Positions 1-8,696 are shown, counted from the stretch's first letter. The stretch is DNA of 64,000 bases from Pseudomonas fluorescens (GCF_902497775.2 NZ_OZ024668.1:4200326-4264325); one strand, 5' to 3'. Program-made: numbers and translations. Notes: generated by a model from the letters alone, not told the origin.

Positions 1-1685
1 ATGTCGTAGTCGAAACGGTACTCGTCGCCGTCGTCGGTCCAGTGCCGGGCGACGCGCCAGTCGTCGGCCGCATGAATCCATTCGTAGAAGCAGCGCAGGC
101 CGCTGGGCAACTGGTGCTCGACCATGCGCCGACCGTGGTCGTAGGCAAAGCGTCGCTGCAACTGGCCGCTCGCGTCGCGGACTTCGGCAAGATCGCCGTT
201 GCTGTCGTAGGCATAGCTGACCAGCAGCTCGCTCGAGGCGTCGCTGTACAGGCGCTCGATATGGCTGACCCGCGCCGGCCATTGGCTGCTGTAAACCAGC
301 TGGACCTGAACCTCATCGAAGGTGTCGCGCAGCCTGAGCAAGCGGCCGCCGGCGTCGTAGTCGAGGTAGACGCGGTTGTCGTTACGATCACCCAGTTGCG
401 CCAGGCGCAGGCGCTGCGGGTTGCCCGGGGTTGGCTGGAACAGGCGATAGAGGCCGGTGCTGCTTTCGATCAGCAGCTCGTCGTTGAGGGCACGGCGCAC
501 GCTCAGGCCCTCGCCGGCGCTGAACACCGCATCGCCGCGGGGAATGTTGCCCATGTCGACGACCCGCGCCTGTTCGTCGGTGAATAGCAAGCGTTCGCCG
601 CCTTCAGGGTCTGCCTCGATGGCGACGAAGACTTCGTAGTCGACGCTCCAGCCCGCACCGAACAGACCGTCACGGCGTTCATCGCGGCTGTTGTAATAGC
701 GTTGCCAGTCCAGTGGGATCAGCGCTGGCAGGCTGAAGTCGAGTTCCTCTTCGCCACTGAGGATCTTCGCCCCGGTGGGTACATGCACCGGGTTGAGCGA
801 GCCGGCGATGGCACTGGTGATCGCTCCGCTGACCTGGCTGGTGACCGCGCTGGCGATGCCTCCAATCGCCATGCAACCGAACTTGCTGTAGAACTTGCCG
901 CCGCGCCCGCGCAGCAGCATCAAGGCGGTAATCGCCAGGCCGATGCCCGGGGTCTTGCCACTGCGAATCTCGCGGACCACGATCGATCCGCCGCCAATGC
1001 GCACGTTGCTTGAGATCAGCCCGGCGTCGACGATCACCGCTTCGCAGGTGCTGCGATCGCCGCTGCGACAAGCCGGATGGCCGTTGATGGTGACCTTGCT
1101 CGAGCCTTCGGCCAGGTACTGCGGCGGCATCGGCGGATGCTTGCTGCAGAGGATCTTGTCGTCGTCGGCAGGCTCGGTGTTCGGCGCGGGGCTGGCGACC
1201 GTGGGCCGCCACATCTGCGAGAAAAAGCCCTTGGCCATGTCGAGGAAGCTTTCTTCTTCCTCTTCGGCCGGCGGCTGAGCGGCGTCACTGCCAGCGGGCG
1301 CCGCGGCGGCAACGATCACGCCTGCGGCACGGGCAGCCGGTTTGCCGTTGGTGTGGGTGTTCTTCGAGCCGGTGAGAATGTTGGCCTGTACCGACGGCGG
1401 GAACAGAAAGTTGCCGATGCCCTCGCATAAACGGCTCAAGCCCTTGTCGGCCCCGGTCTTGCTCATGGCCACGCCGACGACGATGCCCACCACCGCACCG
1501 AGCACGAAGCAGCCCAGGCCGCCGGTGACCACGGTCAGGCCCAGCGCCGCGGTCACCGCTGCAGTGGCCAGGACGCCGATGGCGACGTTGGCGGCCACTT
1601 CCAGCACGCCGCTGACGATGTCGGCCATCATCGAGGTGTGCATCAGGGCATCGCCCTGGCGGGCGGCCCACAAGGCGTCAGACAT
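1..1685 (-). CDS. PAAR-domain Rhs type VI secretion effector, 5' part
   Basis: This reading frame stays open from its ATG at 1685 to the left edge, so only about the first 561 residues are seen. Order of parts: a short N-terminus, hydrophobic segments at about residues 20-75 (the membrane region that EagR chaperones usually cover in such effectors), a PAAR-like region at about 95-260 with NGKPAAR, VTINGHPACRSGD and the ending NVRIGGGSIVV, a DUF6531-like start of the Rhs barrel (VHVPTGAKILSGEEELDFSLP), then YD-type repeats such as YDSNGDLAEVRDASG. PAAR-Rhs proteins tip the T6SS spike and carry a C-terminal toxin, which here lies outside the window. The gene starts 105 bp behind xerD. No EagR-like (DUF1795) gene precedes it. 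Upstream AGG lies 7 bases before the ATG. The family call is firm; the toxin type is unknown. Confidence 0.9.
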   Translation of the reverse strand, partial: MSDALWAARQGDALMHTSMMADIVSGVLEVAANVAIGVLATAAVTAALGLTVVTGGLGCFVLGAVVGIVVGVAMSKTGADKGLSRLCEGIGNFLFPPSVQANILTGSKNTHTNGKPAARAAGVIVAAAAPAGSDAAQPPAEEEEESFLDMAKGFFSQMWRPTVASPAPNTEPADDDKILCSKHPPMPPQYLAEGSSKVTINGHPACRSGDRSTCEAVIVDAGLISSNVRIGGGSIVVREIRSGKTPGIGLAITALMLLRGRGGKFYSKFGCMAIGGIASAVTSQVSGAITSAIAGSLNPVHVPTGAKILSGEEELDFSLPALIPLDWQRYYNSRDERRDGLFGAGWSVDYEVFVAIEADPEGGERLLFTDEQARVVDMGNIPRGDAVFSAGEGLSVRRALNDELLIESSTGLYRLFQPTPGNPQRLRLAQLGDRNDNRVYLDYDAGGRLLRLRDTFDEVQVQLVYSSQWPARVSHIERLYSDASSELLVSYAYDSNGDLAEVRDASGQLQRRFAYDHGRRMVEHQLPSGLRCFYEWIHAADDWRVARHWTDDGDEYRFDYD

Positions 1686-1790
1686 TACTGGCCTGCAACG
1701 GCGCGGCTACAGGGTACTTGAACCGAGTCATGCTTGATTTCCATATCGAGCGTTTGAGGTGTCGAAATTTGCTGGATGAGCGCCCGAGCG

Positions 1791-2687
1791 TCAACCCCGG
1801 GGGTGATGCAAAGCATGTAGCTCCTGCAGCCGCGCCCGGGCCACATGGGTGTAGATCTGGGTGGTCGACAGGTCGCTATGGCCCAGCAGCATCTGCACCA
1901 CCCGCAGGTCGGCGCCGTGGTTGAGCAGGTGGGTGGCAAAGGCGTGGCGTAAGGTGTGCGGCGACAGGCTCTTGTCGATACCGGCCACCAGCGCCTGGTG
2001 CTTGATGCGGTGCCAGAAAGTCTGGCGGGTCATCTGCTCGCCGCGCAGGCTGGGGAACAGCACATCACTGGGGCGCCCGCCGAGCAACTCGTTGCGGCCG
2101 TCACGCAGGAAGCGCTCGATCCACACCACTGCCTCTTCGCCCATGGGCACCAGGCGCTCCTTGCTGCCCTTGCCCATCACCCGCAACACCCCCTGGCGCA
2201 GGTTGACCTGGTCGAGGGTCAGGCTGACCAGTTCGGTGACGCGCAAGCCGCAGGCGTACAGCACTTCAAGCATGGCGCGGTCGCGCTGGCCGATCGGCTC
2301 GCTCAGGTCCGGCGCCTGCAACAAGGCCTCGACGTCGGCTTCCGACAGGGATTTGGGCAATGGCCGCCCCAGTTGCGGCATTTCCACCTGCAGGGTCGGG
2401 TCGACGCCAATCAGTTTTTCCCGCAGCAAGTAGCGATAAAAGCCTCGCACCCCGGAGAGAAAGCGCGCCGTCGAACGCGGCTTGTAGCCCTGCGCCAGGC
2501 GCCACGCCAGGTGATCGAGGATCAGTTCGCGCCCGGCGTTGGGCAGCTCGACGCCCTGCTCCGTGAGCCAGCCGTTGAACAGCGCCAGGTCGCTGCGGTA
2601 GGAATCGCGGGTGTTGTCGGCCAGGCCCTTTTCCAGCCACAGGGCGTCAAGGAACTGATCGATAAGCGGATGTTCAATAGCGGGCAT
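1791..2687 (-). CDS. xerD: Tyrosine recombinase XerD
   Basis: This is a full-length 298-residue site-specific recombinase of the XerC/XerD type, which resolves chromosome dimers at dif with FtsK. The N-terminal SAM-like DNA-binding domain covers about residues 1-110. The catalytic residues are visible in order: Arg in [10 protein letters not shown], the His-x-x-Arg box in [13 protein letters not shown], and the final His and Tyr in [16 protein letters not shown]. The start fits the usual XerD N-terminus ([20 protein letters not shown]). In Pseudomonas xerD normally stands just upstream of dsbC; here the Rhs gene follows instead. XerD is preferred over XerC from this sequence and the antiporter/rplS neighbourhood. 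Confidence 0.96.
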   Translation of the reverse strand: MPAIEHPLIDQFLDALWLEKGLADNTRDSYRSDLALFNGWLTEQGVELPNAGRELILDHLAWRLAQGYKPRSTARFLSGVRGFYRYLLREKLIGVDPTLQVEMPQLGRPLPKSLSEADVEALLQAPDLSEPIGQRDRAMLEVLYACGLRVTELVSLTLDQVNLRQGVLRVMGKGSKERLVPMGEEAVVWIERFLRDGRNELLGGRPSDVLFPSLRGEQMTRQTFWHRIKHQALVAGIDKSLSPHTLRHAFATHLLNHGADLRVVQMLLGHSDLSTTQIYTHVARARLQELHALHHPRG

Positions 2688-2763
2688 GACAACTCTGCGG
2701 CAGGCGACGAAAACGACGAATTGCCGCTAGTCTTCCACAACACTGCCGGCATAGGGAGCCCGA

Positions 2764-4560
2764 ATGAACGAACAACAGATATTGCTGGCATTTGGCGGGA
2801 TAGGTCTGGCAGCGCTGTGCTGCCAATGGCTGGCCTGGCGCCTGAAACTTCCCGCGATCCTTTTCCTGCTGCTCAGCGGTATTCTCGCCGGCCCTGTGCT
2901 CGGCTGGCTCGACCCACAAGCACTGTTCGGCCCCTTGCTGATGCCGCTGGTGTCACTGGCGGTGGCGCTGATCCTGTTCGAAGGCAGCCTGACCCTGCAC
3001 CTGTCGCAGTGGCAGGACATCGGCAGCGTGGTGCAGCGCATGGTCACCCTCGGCGCGCTGTCGACCTGGCTGGTGATCACCCTGGCCACCCACTGGTTGC
3101 TGGGTTTCGACTGGTTGCTGGCGACATTGTTCGGCACCCTGACCCTGGTGACCGGGCCGACGGTGATCGTACCGATGCTGCGGGTAGTGCGGCCGAAAGC
3201 GACGATCGCCAACATCCTGCGCTGGGAAGGTATCGTCATCGATCCGATCGGCGCATTGCTGGCGGTGGTGGTCTACAGCTTCATCATCGCCAGCGCCGCC
3301 GGCGATGGCCTGAGCCATAGCCTGGTGACCTTTGCCGGGGTGATTGTCTGCGGCAGCGGTTTTGGTGTGGCCGGTGGCTGGTTGCTCGGGCAAGTGATGC
3401 GTCACCAATGGCTACCGGAGTATTTGCACAATCTGGCTTCGCTGGCGGCGGTGCTGGGGATCTTCATTGCCGCCAACCAGGTGATGCATGAGTCCGGGCT
3501 GCTGGCGGTCACCCTCATGGGCATGTGGCTGGCCAACATGAAGGGCGTGGATGTCCGGCAGATCCTGCACTTCAAGGAGAACCTCAGCGTGCTGCTGATC
3601 TCCGGGCTGTTCATCCTCCTGGCCGCGCGGCTGGACCTCAACGCCTTGATCGGCCTGGGCCCGGCAGTGCTGGCCCTGCTGCTGATCATTCAGTTCGTGG
3701 CCCGGCCGCTTAACGTCGCGCTGTCGACCTTCGGCTCGCAACTGAACTGGCGCGAACGCGCCCTGCTGGCCTGGATCGCCCCACGCGGAATCGTTGCGGC
3801 AGCGGTGTCGGCGATTTTTGCCATCCGCCTGGACGAGGCCGGGCATGAAGGCGCGCTGTTGCTGGTACCGCTGACCTTCGCCGTGATCATCGGCACCGTG
3901 GTGCTGCAGAGCGCTACGTCACGGCCCTTGGCACGCCTGCTCAAGGTTGCGGAGCCGGCGCCCAGCGGCTTTCTGATCGTCGGCGCCAACCCGCCAGCCC
4001 GCGCCGTGGCCAAGGCCTTGCAGCAACTCGATTGTCGGGTGCTGCTGGCCGACTCCAGCTGGGAGAACATCCGCGCAGCGCGCATGGAGGGGTTGCCGAC
4101 CTACTTTGGCCACCCGGCCTCGCAACATGCCGACGCCCATCTGGACCTGGTCGGGCTGGGGCACCTGCTGGGGCTGTCGCCGGCAGGTGAACTCAACACC
4201 CTGGCCTGCACGCGCTTTCGCCATGATTTTGGCCCCCAGCGGCTGTTTGTCCTGGCCAGTGGCCTGGAGGCCAAGCGCAGCGACAAGCACCGGGCCAGCG
4301 ACGAGCACCGTGGGCAGACGCTAGGGAGCCAGCCGTTGACCTATGGACAGTTGGCCGGTTTGCTGAACAACGGCGCCGAGCTGTACAGCACCAACCTCAC
4401 TGAAGGCTTCGGCTGGGCGGATTACCAAGCGCTGCATGGTGACCGGGCGAACCTGCTGTTTGCCCGCGACGGCAGCGGCTGGGTGCACGTGTTCGGGCCG
4501 GACAGCGTGCTCAAGCCGGGGCCTGGGTGGACGCTGGTGGCGCTGATTCAGCCGCAGTAG
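2764..4560 (+). CDS. NhaP-type cation:proton antiporter with C-terminal TrkA-N-like domain
   Basis: The 598-residue protein starts with about twelve hydrophobic segments of a Na+/H+ exchanger domain (about residues 5-390), including the GPTVIVPMLR stretch and IDPIGALLAVVVYSF typical of CPA1 family transporters. After residue 400 comes a Rossmann-like region (GFLIVGANPPARAVAKAL) resembling the NAD-binding TrkA-N/RCK domain that gates such transporters. It should exchange Na+ or K+ for H+ across the inner membrane. It is divergent from xerD with 76 bp between, so the promoters sit there. Its stop codon TAG lies within the first bases of the following REP repeat. Ion specificity cannot be read from the sequence. 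Confidence 0.88.
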   Translation: MNEQQILLAFGGIGLAALCCQWLAWRLKLPAILFLLLSGILAGPVLGWLDPQALFGPLLMPLVSLAVALILFEGSLTLHLSQWQDIGSVVQRMVTLGALSTWLVITLATHWLLGFDWLLATLFGTLTLVTGPTVIVPMLRVVRPKATIANILRWEGIVIDPIGALLAVVVYSFIIASAAGDGLSHSLVTFAGVIVCGSGFGVAGGWLLGQVMRHQWLPEYLHNLASLAAVLGIFIAANQVMHESGLLAVTLMGMWLANMKGVDVRQILHFKENLSVLLISGLFILLAARLDLNALIGLGPAVLALLLIIQFVARPLNVALSTFGSQLNWRERALLAWIAPRGIVAAAVSAIFAIRLDEAGHEGALLLVPLTFAVIIGTVVLQSATSRPLARLLKVAEPAPSGFLIVGANPPARAVAKALQQLDCRVLLADSSWENIRAARMEGLPTYFGHPASQHADAHLDLVGLGHLLGLSPAGELNTLACTRFRHDFGPQRLFVLASGLEAKRSDKHRASDEHRGQTLGSQPLTYGQLAGLLNNGAELYSTNLTEGFGWADYQALHGDRANLLFARDGSGWVHVFGPDSVLKPGPGWTLVALIQPQ

Positions 4561-4627
4561 GAGCGGGCTTGCCCCCCGATGAGGCCGGTGAAGTCTGCCC
4601 ATTATCGCGGGGCAAGCCCGCTCCTAC
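4557..4627. repeat. REP inverted pair (Pseudomonas GCGGGCTTGC type)
   Basis: Two inverted copies of a 24-base element (4557-4580 and 4604-4627), core GAGCGGGCTTGCCCC, flank a 23-base loop. The left copy differs from the right by one base (CCCCCC against CCCCGC). It fills the gap between the convergent antiporter and thioesterase genes and includes the antiporter stop codon. Same family as the pairs at 12509-12560 and 39501-39551. It may also act as a transcription terminator. Confidence 0.9.
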
Positions 4628-4634
4628 AGGATGG

Positions 4635-5042
4635 TCAGAACCCTGGCAACACCGGCACCGGACGCTTGTCTTCGTCAATGGCGACAAAGCTGAACAGGCC
4701 ATGAATTGCCTTCTCACGACTGTCGCAGCTCATGCTTTCGACAAACACCTCGACCTCGACCTTGAGGCTGGTATTGCCCACTGTGGCCACCCGCCCGACC
4801 AGCTCGACGATGGAACCGGCGGCAATCGGGTGCTTGAAGTCGATGCGGTCGGTCGACACGGTCACCAGCGGCAAGCGACAGAAGCGCGTGGCAGCAATGA
4901 ACGAGACTTCGTCCATCCAGGCCAGCGCAGTGCCGCCGAACAGGGTGTTGTGATGGTTGGTGGTGGACGGGAATACCGCCTTTGTCACGCGGGTCACCGA
5001 CAGTTCGGTGCGGCGTTCGATTTCCTGCTCTCTGGGGCTCAT
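4635..5042 (-). CDS. Hotdog-fold acyl-CoA thioesterase (YciA-like)
   Basis: A small cytosolic thioesterase of the hotdog superfamily that hydrolyses acyl-CoA. The diagnostic stretch NHHNTLFGGTALAWMDE sits near residue 30, followed by RIDFKHPIAAGSIVELVGRV. The reading frame can be extended to a TTG at 5063, but the ATG at 5042 gives the usual family start (MSPREQEIERR) and 135 residues, so I prefer it; neither start has a strong ribosome binding site. The rplS terminator ends only about 35 bases upstream, so the gene either has a very short leader or is read through from the ribosomal operon. Substrate chain length is not evident. Confidence 0.85.
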   Translation of the reverse strand: MSPREQEIERRTELSVTRVTKAVFPSTTNHHNTLFGGTALAWMDEVSFIAATRFCRLPLVTVSTDRIDFKHPIAAGSIVELVGRVATVGNTSLKVEVEVFVESMSCDSREKAIHGLFSFVAIDEDKRPVPVLPGF

Positions 5043-5075
5043 GGGCTTCACATAGGACGACAAATTTCAGACAAC

Positions 5076-5103
5076 AAAAAAGCAGCCCGAAGGCTGCTTT
5101 TTT
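5076..5103 (-). terminator. Rho-independent terminator of the rpsP-rplS operon
   Basis: A 12-bp stem (AAAAAAGCAGCC paired with GGCTGCTTTTTT) with a UUCG-type loop on the minus strand lies 34 bases after the rplS stop. The T-run on both sides could let it work in either direction, but only minus-strand genes flank it. Confidence 0.92.
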
Positions 5104-5137
5104 CGCATGGTGGCCGTAGCCACCGGTCAAGCTGTCC

Positions 5138-5488
5138 TCAGGACAGTTTTTCCTTGATGCGAGCGGCTTTACCGGACAGGTCGCGCAGGTAGTACAGCTT
5201 GGCTTTACGCACGTCACCACGACGTTTCACGGCCAGGCTGTCGATTTGCGGGCTGTAGGTCTGGAAAGTACGCTCTACGCCAACACCGTTGGAGATCTTG
5301 CGAACAGTGAAAGCACTGTTCACACCACGGTTACGCTTGGCGATAACAACGCCTTCGAAAGCCTGCAGACGCGAACGATCGCCTTCCTTCACTTTCACCT
5401 GAACGACAATGGTGTCGCCCGGGGCAAAGGTCGGGATCTCTTTGGTCATCTGCTCTGCTTCGAGTGCAAGAATGATTTTGTTAGTCAT
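5138..5488 (-). CDS. rplS: 50S ribosomal protein L19
   Basis: A 116-residue protein matching bacterial L19 along its length: [44 protein letters not shown] and a basic C-terminus with [21 protein letters not shown]19 sits at the interface of the 30S and 50S subunits. It is the last gene of the rpsP-rimM-trmD-rplS operon, 43 bases after trmD, and is followed by a strong terminator. The start ATG is preceded by AGGAGCAC. Confidence 0.98.
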   Translation of the reverse strand: MTNKIILALEAEQMTKEIPTFAPGDTIVVQVKVKEGDRSRLQAFEGVVIAKRNRGVNSAFTVRKISNGVGVERTFQTYSPQIDSLAVKRRGDVRKAKLYYLRDLSGKAARIKEKLS

Positions 5489-5531
5489 GCTGTGCTCCTA
5501 AGGTAAATCAACTGGATTTACCATCGATACG

Positions 5532-6284
5532 TTAACTATCGTCCCGCTCACGGAGGTATTCCGCCAGCAGCTTCTTCTCTTCTCCAGAAAGTGAGCGACT
5601 TTCCAGAAGATCGACGCGTCGTTCATAGGTCCGCCCAAGGGACTGCTGTAAACGCCATCGCCGGATGTGTGCATGGTTGCCACTAAGCAACACGTCGGGA
5701 ACACGCTGATCCGCATACACCTCAGGTCGGGTGTAGTGCGGGCAATCAAGCAGACCATCGGTAAAGGAGTCTTCCTCCGCCGAGTCCGCATGCCCTAAAG
5801 CTCCAGGCAGCAGTCGTGTAACCGCATCGATCAGGACCATCGCCGGCAGCTCGCCGCCAGACAGGACATAGTCTCCAATCGACCACTCTTCATCGACATG
5901 AGCTTCAATAAAGCGCTCGTCGATGCCTTCATATCGACCGGCTATCAGAATCAACGATTCGTGCTTCGCCAGGTCTTTGACCGCCGACTGAGTCAGCTTG
6001 CGGCCTTGTGGGCTCAGGTAAATCACCTTTGCCGCCTCTCCGGTTGCCTGCCTGGCATTCACCAGGGCGTCTTCCAGAGGCTTGATCTTCATCACCATGC
6101 CCGGACCACCGCCAAACGGCCGATCATCTACCGTATGGTGACGATCTGTGGTGTAGTCCCGCGGGTTCCAGCAGGTCAGTTGCAACAACCCCTGTTTCAC
6201 CGCGCGGCTGGTAATGCCGTACTCACTGATGGCCGAGAACATCTCGGGGAACAGCGTGATGACGTCTACGCGCAGGCTGGCCAT
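5532..6284 (-). CDS. trmD: tRNA (guanine37-N1)-methyltransferase
   Basis: A 250-residue SPOUT methyltransferase that puts a methyl group from SAM on G37 of tRNAs and prevents frameshifting. N-terminal [28 protein letters not shown] and the knot region with [11 protein letters not shown] and [17 protein letters not shown] are textbook TrmD. Length and start agree with the family. It begins 3 bases after rimM and precedes rplS. Confidence 0.98.
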   Translation of the reverse strand: MASLRVDVITLFPEMFSAISEYGITSRAVKQGLLQLTCWNPRDYTTDRHHTVDDRPFGGGPGMVMKIKPLEDALVNARQATGEAAKVIYLSPQGRKLTQSAVKDLAKHESLILIAGRYEGIDERFIEAHVDEEWSIGDYVLSGGELPAMVLIDAVTRLLPGALGHADSAEEDSFTDGLLDCPHYTRPEVYADQRVPDVLLSGNHAHIRRWRLQQSLGRTYERRVDLLESRSLSGEEKKLLAEYLRERDDS

Positions 6285-6287
6285 TGC

Positions 6288-6824
6288 TTAGAAGTCCGCG
6301 TCCCATTCGACCCTCATTTCGCCTGCAACCAGGTCAATCTTCAACACGCATTGCTCGGTATAGGGCAACAGGCGTTCTCGATCATCCAGGCTGCCCGCGC
6401 AGGGCTTGACCACCATTACATCGTTCGCGCCGGTCTCCAACAGGTGATCAATCTTGCCGAACAGCTGTTCGTCCTGATTGATGACTTTCAGACCTACCAA
6501 CTGGTACCAGTAGTACTCGTCGGCAGACAGGTTGGGCAAAAGGCTACGCGAGATACAAATCTCATAACCGCTCAGAAGACGGGCTTCATCACGATCATCG
6601 AGGCCTTTGAGCTTGGCGACCAGGTCCTTTTGAGTGGAACGGCCACTGACCAGCTCGACCTGTTTTACCTTCCCTTCGTGCCGAAGCGTCCAGTTAGGGT
6701 AATCCAACAGGTTTTCAATCGGATCGGTAAAGGAATAGACCTTCACCTCGCCGCGAACGCCGTGAACCGAAAAAATCTTGCCGACGACGATCAAGTCATC
6801 CGCTTTTTCTGGCGTCGCGCTCAT
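6288..6824 (-). CDS. rimM: Ribosome maturation factor RimM
   Basis: A 178-residue 16S rRNA processing factor that binds S19 during assembly of the 30S head. The N-terminal RimM barrel (VGKIFSVHGVRGEVKVYSFTDP) and the C-terminal PRC-barrel (YYWYQLVGLKVINQDEQLFGKI) are both visible, as is the ending LLPYTEQCVLKIDL. It sits 5 bases after rpsP in the conserved rpsP-rimM-trmD-rplS operon. Confidence 0.97.
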   Translation of the reverse strand: MSATPEKADDLIVVGKIFSVHGVRGEVKVYSFTDPIENLLDYPNWTLRHEGKVKQVELVSGRSTQKDLVAKLKGLDDRDEARLLSGYEICISRSLLPNLSADEYYWYQLVGLKVINQDEQLFGKIDHLLETGANDVMVVKPCAGSLDDRERLLPYTEQCVLKIDLVAGEMRVEWDADF

Positions 6825-6829
6825 ACTAT

Positions 6830-7081
6830 TCAGGCAGCAGCCTTAGCAGCATCTTTCAGCAGTTTTGCAACGCGCTCGGATGGCTGTGCGCCAACGCTCA
6901 GCCAGTGAGCAACGCGATCTTCTTTAACAGACAGGCGAACTTCCTGGCCACGAGCGATAGGGTTGAAGAAACCAACCTGCTCGATGTGCGAACCGGTAAC
7001 CGGGTTACGCGAGTCGGTCACGGTCAGGGTGTAGAATGGGCGCTTTTTAGAGCCACCACGGGCAAGACGGATGGTTAGCAT
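6830..7081 (-). CDS. rpsP: 30S ribosomal protein S16
   Basis: The 83-residue S16 starts at the ATG at 7081 ([17 protein letters not shown]); the frame runs open to 7183 but those codons are not S16-like. AGGA lies 10 bases before the [17 protein letters not shown] and IEQVGFFNP are the family signature. First gene of the ribosomal operon. Its 238-bp leader contains two strong hairpins (7186-7210, 7234-7255), which may regulate it. Confidence 0.98.
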   Translation of the reverse strand: MLTIRLARGGSKKRPFYTLTVTDSRNPVTGSHIEQVGFFNPIARGQEVRLSVKEDRVAHWLSVGAQPSERVAKLLKDAAKAAA

Positions 7082-7185
7082 TGAACATCGTTCCTGTAGT
7101 CGGTGCTGCAAATCATAATGCACAGCGGGCACACGGGTGCCCGAAAGGCCGCATATTCTCAAGGAATACACGGACTTTTGCAAAT

Positions 7186-7210
7186 GCCTTTTTACGCCAG
7201 GTAAAAAGGC
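7186..7210. promoter_or_regulatory. Hairpin in the ffh-rpsP gap (I)
   Basis: A perfect 10-bp stem, GCCTTTTTAC paired with GTAAAAAGGC, around a 5-base loop. There is no T-run after it on the minus strand, so it is not a standard terminator. It lies 105-129 bases before the rpsP start, and could be an attenuator, an RNA-processing site or a terminator of ffh. Confidence 0.5.
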
Positions 7211-7233
7211 CAGCCTGCAGATCTGCGGATTGT

Positions 7234-7255
7234 GCAGCCTTTATATAAAGGCTGC
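7234..7255. promoter_or_regulatory. Perfect 22-bp palindrome in the ffh-rpsP gap (II)
   Basis: GCAGCCTTTAT followed directly by its exact reverse complement, centred at 7244/7245. It can be a dimeric protein-binding site or, as RNA, a stem with a short AU loop. It lies between the ffh stop (7320) and rpsP, 24 bases upstream of the other hairpin in the transcription direction. Confidence 0.5.
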
Positions 7256-7319
7256 GTCGTTCCCGCCGGGGCGGGGTTCCGATCGTCGGCGCGTTTCCGG
7301 GCCGCCGATCCGAATGGGG

Positions 7320-8696
7320 TTACAGCTTGGGCATGCCGCCGCCGGGCATCATGCCACCCAGGCCGCGCATCATCTTGGCCATGCCGCCTTTGGCAGAAAA
7401 CTTCTTCATCATCTTCTGCATCTGCTTGTGTTGCTTGATCAGACGGCCGATGTCCTGCACCTGGGTGCCGGAGCCGAGGGCGATACGGCGTTTGCGCGAA
7501 CCGCTGATCAGCTCAGGGTCACGGCGCTCGGCCGGGGTCATCGAGTTGATGATCGCTTCCATCTGCTTGAACTGCTTCTCGGCGGCGCCCTGGGCGCTGC
7601 CCATCTGGGCCAGGTTGACGCCACCGATGCTCGGCAGCTTGTCCATCAGGCCGCCCAGGCCACCCATGTTCTTCATTTGTTGCAGCTGGTCGCGGAAGTC
7701 TTCGAGGTCGAAGCCCTTGCCCTTTTTCAGCTTCTTGGCCAGTTTGTCGGCCTTGTCCTTGTCGAGGGTCTGTTCGGCCTGCTCGATCAGGCTGAGCACG
7801 TCGCCCATGCCAAGGATGCGCGAAGCGATACGGTCGGGGTGGAACGGCTCGAGCGCATCGCTCTTCTCGCCCATACCGATGAACTTGATCGGCTTGCCGG
7901 TAATGGCCCGCACCGACAGCGCGGCACCGCCACGGGCATCACCGTCGACCTTGGTGAGGATCACACCGGTCAGCGGCAGTGCATCGCCGAACGCCTTGGC
8001 CGTATTGGCGGCGTCCTGGCCGGTCATGGCGTCGACCACGAACAGCGTCTCGATCGGCTTGACCGCAGCGTGCAGGTCCTTGATCTCGGTCATCATCTCG
8101 GCGTCGATGTGCAGACGGCCGGCGGTGTCGACGATGACCACGTCGATGAACTTGAGCTTGGCTTCGCGAATTGCCGCTTCAGCGATGGCCACTGGCTTCT
8201 GGCTGATATCGGACGGGAAGAAGGTCACGCCGATGTCGCCCGCCAGGGTCTCCAGCTGCTTGATCGCCGCCGGACGGTAGACGTCGGCCGACACCACCAT
8301 CACGGTCTTCTTCTTGCGCTCTTTAAGGAAGCGCGCCAGCTTGCCGGCGGTGGTGGTCTTGCCCGCACCCTGCAGACCGGCCATCAGTACGACCGCAGGC
8401 GGCGCGGCGTTGAGCGCCAGGTCTTCGTTGGCGGCGCCCATCAGGCCTTCGAGCTCGGCCTGGACGATCTTCACGAACGCCTGGCCCGGGGTCAGGCTGC
8501 GCGACACCTCGGTGCCGACCGCACGTTCCTTGACCTTGTTGACGAAATCCTTGACCACCGGCAGGGCGACGTCAGCCTCGAGCAACGCCATGCGCACTTC
8601 ACGCAGGGTGTCTTTGATGTTGTCTTCGGTCAGCTTGGCCTTGCCGGTGACATGGCGCAGCGTCTGTGACAGACGGTCGGTCAGGTTTTCAAACAT
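7320..8696 (-). CDS. ffh: Signal recognition particle protein Ffh
   Basis: The 458-residue SRP54 GTPase that with 4.5S RNA targets nascent inner-membrane proteins to FtsY. N domain about 1-90; G domain with GLQGAGKTTT at 107-116, DTAGR and TKVDGDARGG; C-terminal M domain rich in Met (KQMQKMMKKF, MAKMMRGLGGMMPGGGMPKL) that binds signal peptides and RNA. AAAGGA precedes the ATG at good distance. Transcribed toward the rpsP operon. Confidence 0.98.
   Translation of the reverse strand: MFENLTDRLSQTLRHVTGKAKLTEDNIKDTLREVRMALLEADVALPVVKDFVNKVKERAVGTEVSRSLTPGQAFVKIVQAELEGLMGAANEDLALNAAPPAVVLMAGLQGAGKTTTAGKLARFLKERKKKTVMVVSADVYRPAAIKQLETLAGDIGVTFFPSDISQKPVAIAEAAIREAKLKFIDVVIVDTAGRLHIDAEMMTEIKDLHAAVKPIETLFVVDAMTGQDAANTAKAFGDALPLTGVILTKVDGDARGGAALSVRAITGKPIKFIGMGEKSDALEPFHPDRIASRILGMGDVLSLIEQAEQTLDKDKADKLAKKLKKGKGFDLEDFRDQLQQMKNMGGLGGLMDKLPSIGGVNLAQMGSAQGAAEKQFKQMEAIINSMTPAERRDPELISGSRKRRIALGSGTQVQDIGRLIKQHKQMQKMMKKFSAKGGMAKMMRGLGGMMPGGGMPKL

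Noticed and set aside
42..639. Plus-strand open frames over the first 1.7 kb.
   Set aside because: They are shadows of the Rhs gene, which is continuous on the minus strand from 1685 to the edge with clear PAAR and YD features.
1791..2687. xerD as the integrase of a mobile island carrying the rhs gene.
   Set aside because: Sequence, length and neighbours are those of the chromosomal housekeeping XerD; no repeats or att-like sites flank the rhs start.
5061..5063. TTG start for the thioesterase.
   Set aside because: It adds seven residues not typical for the family and has no better ribosome binding site than the ATG at 5042.
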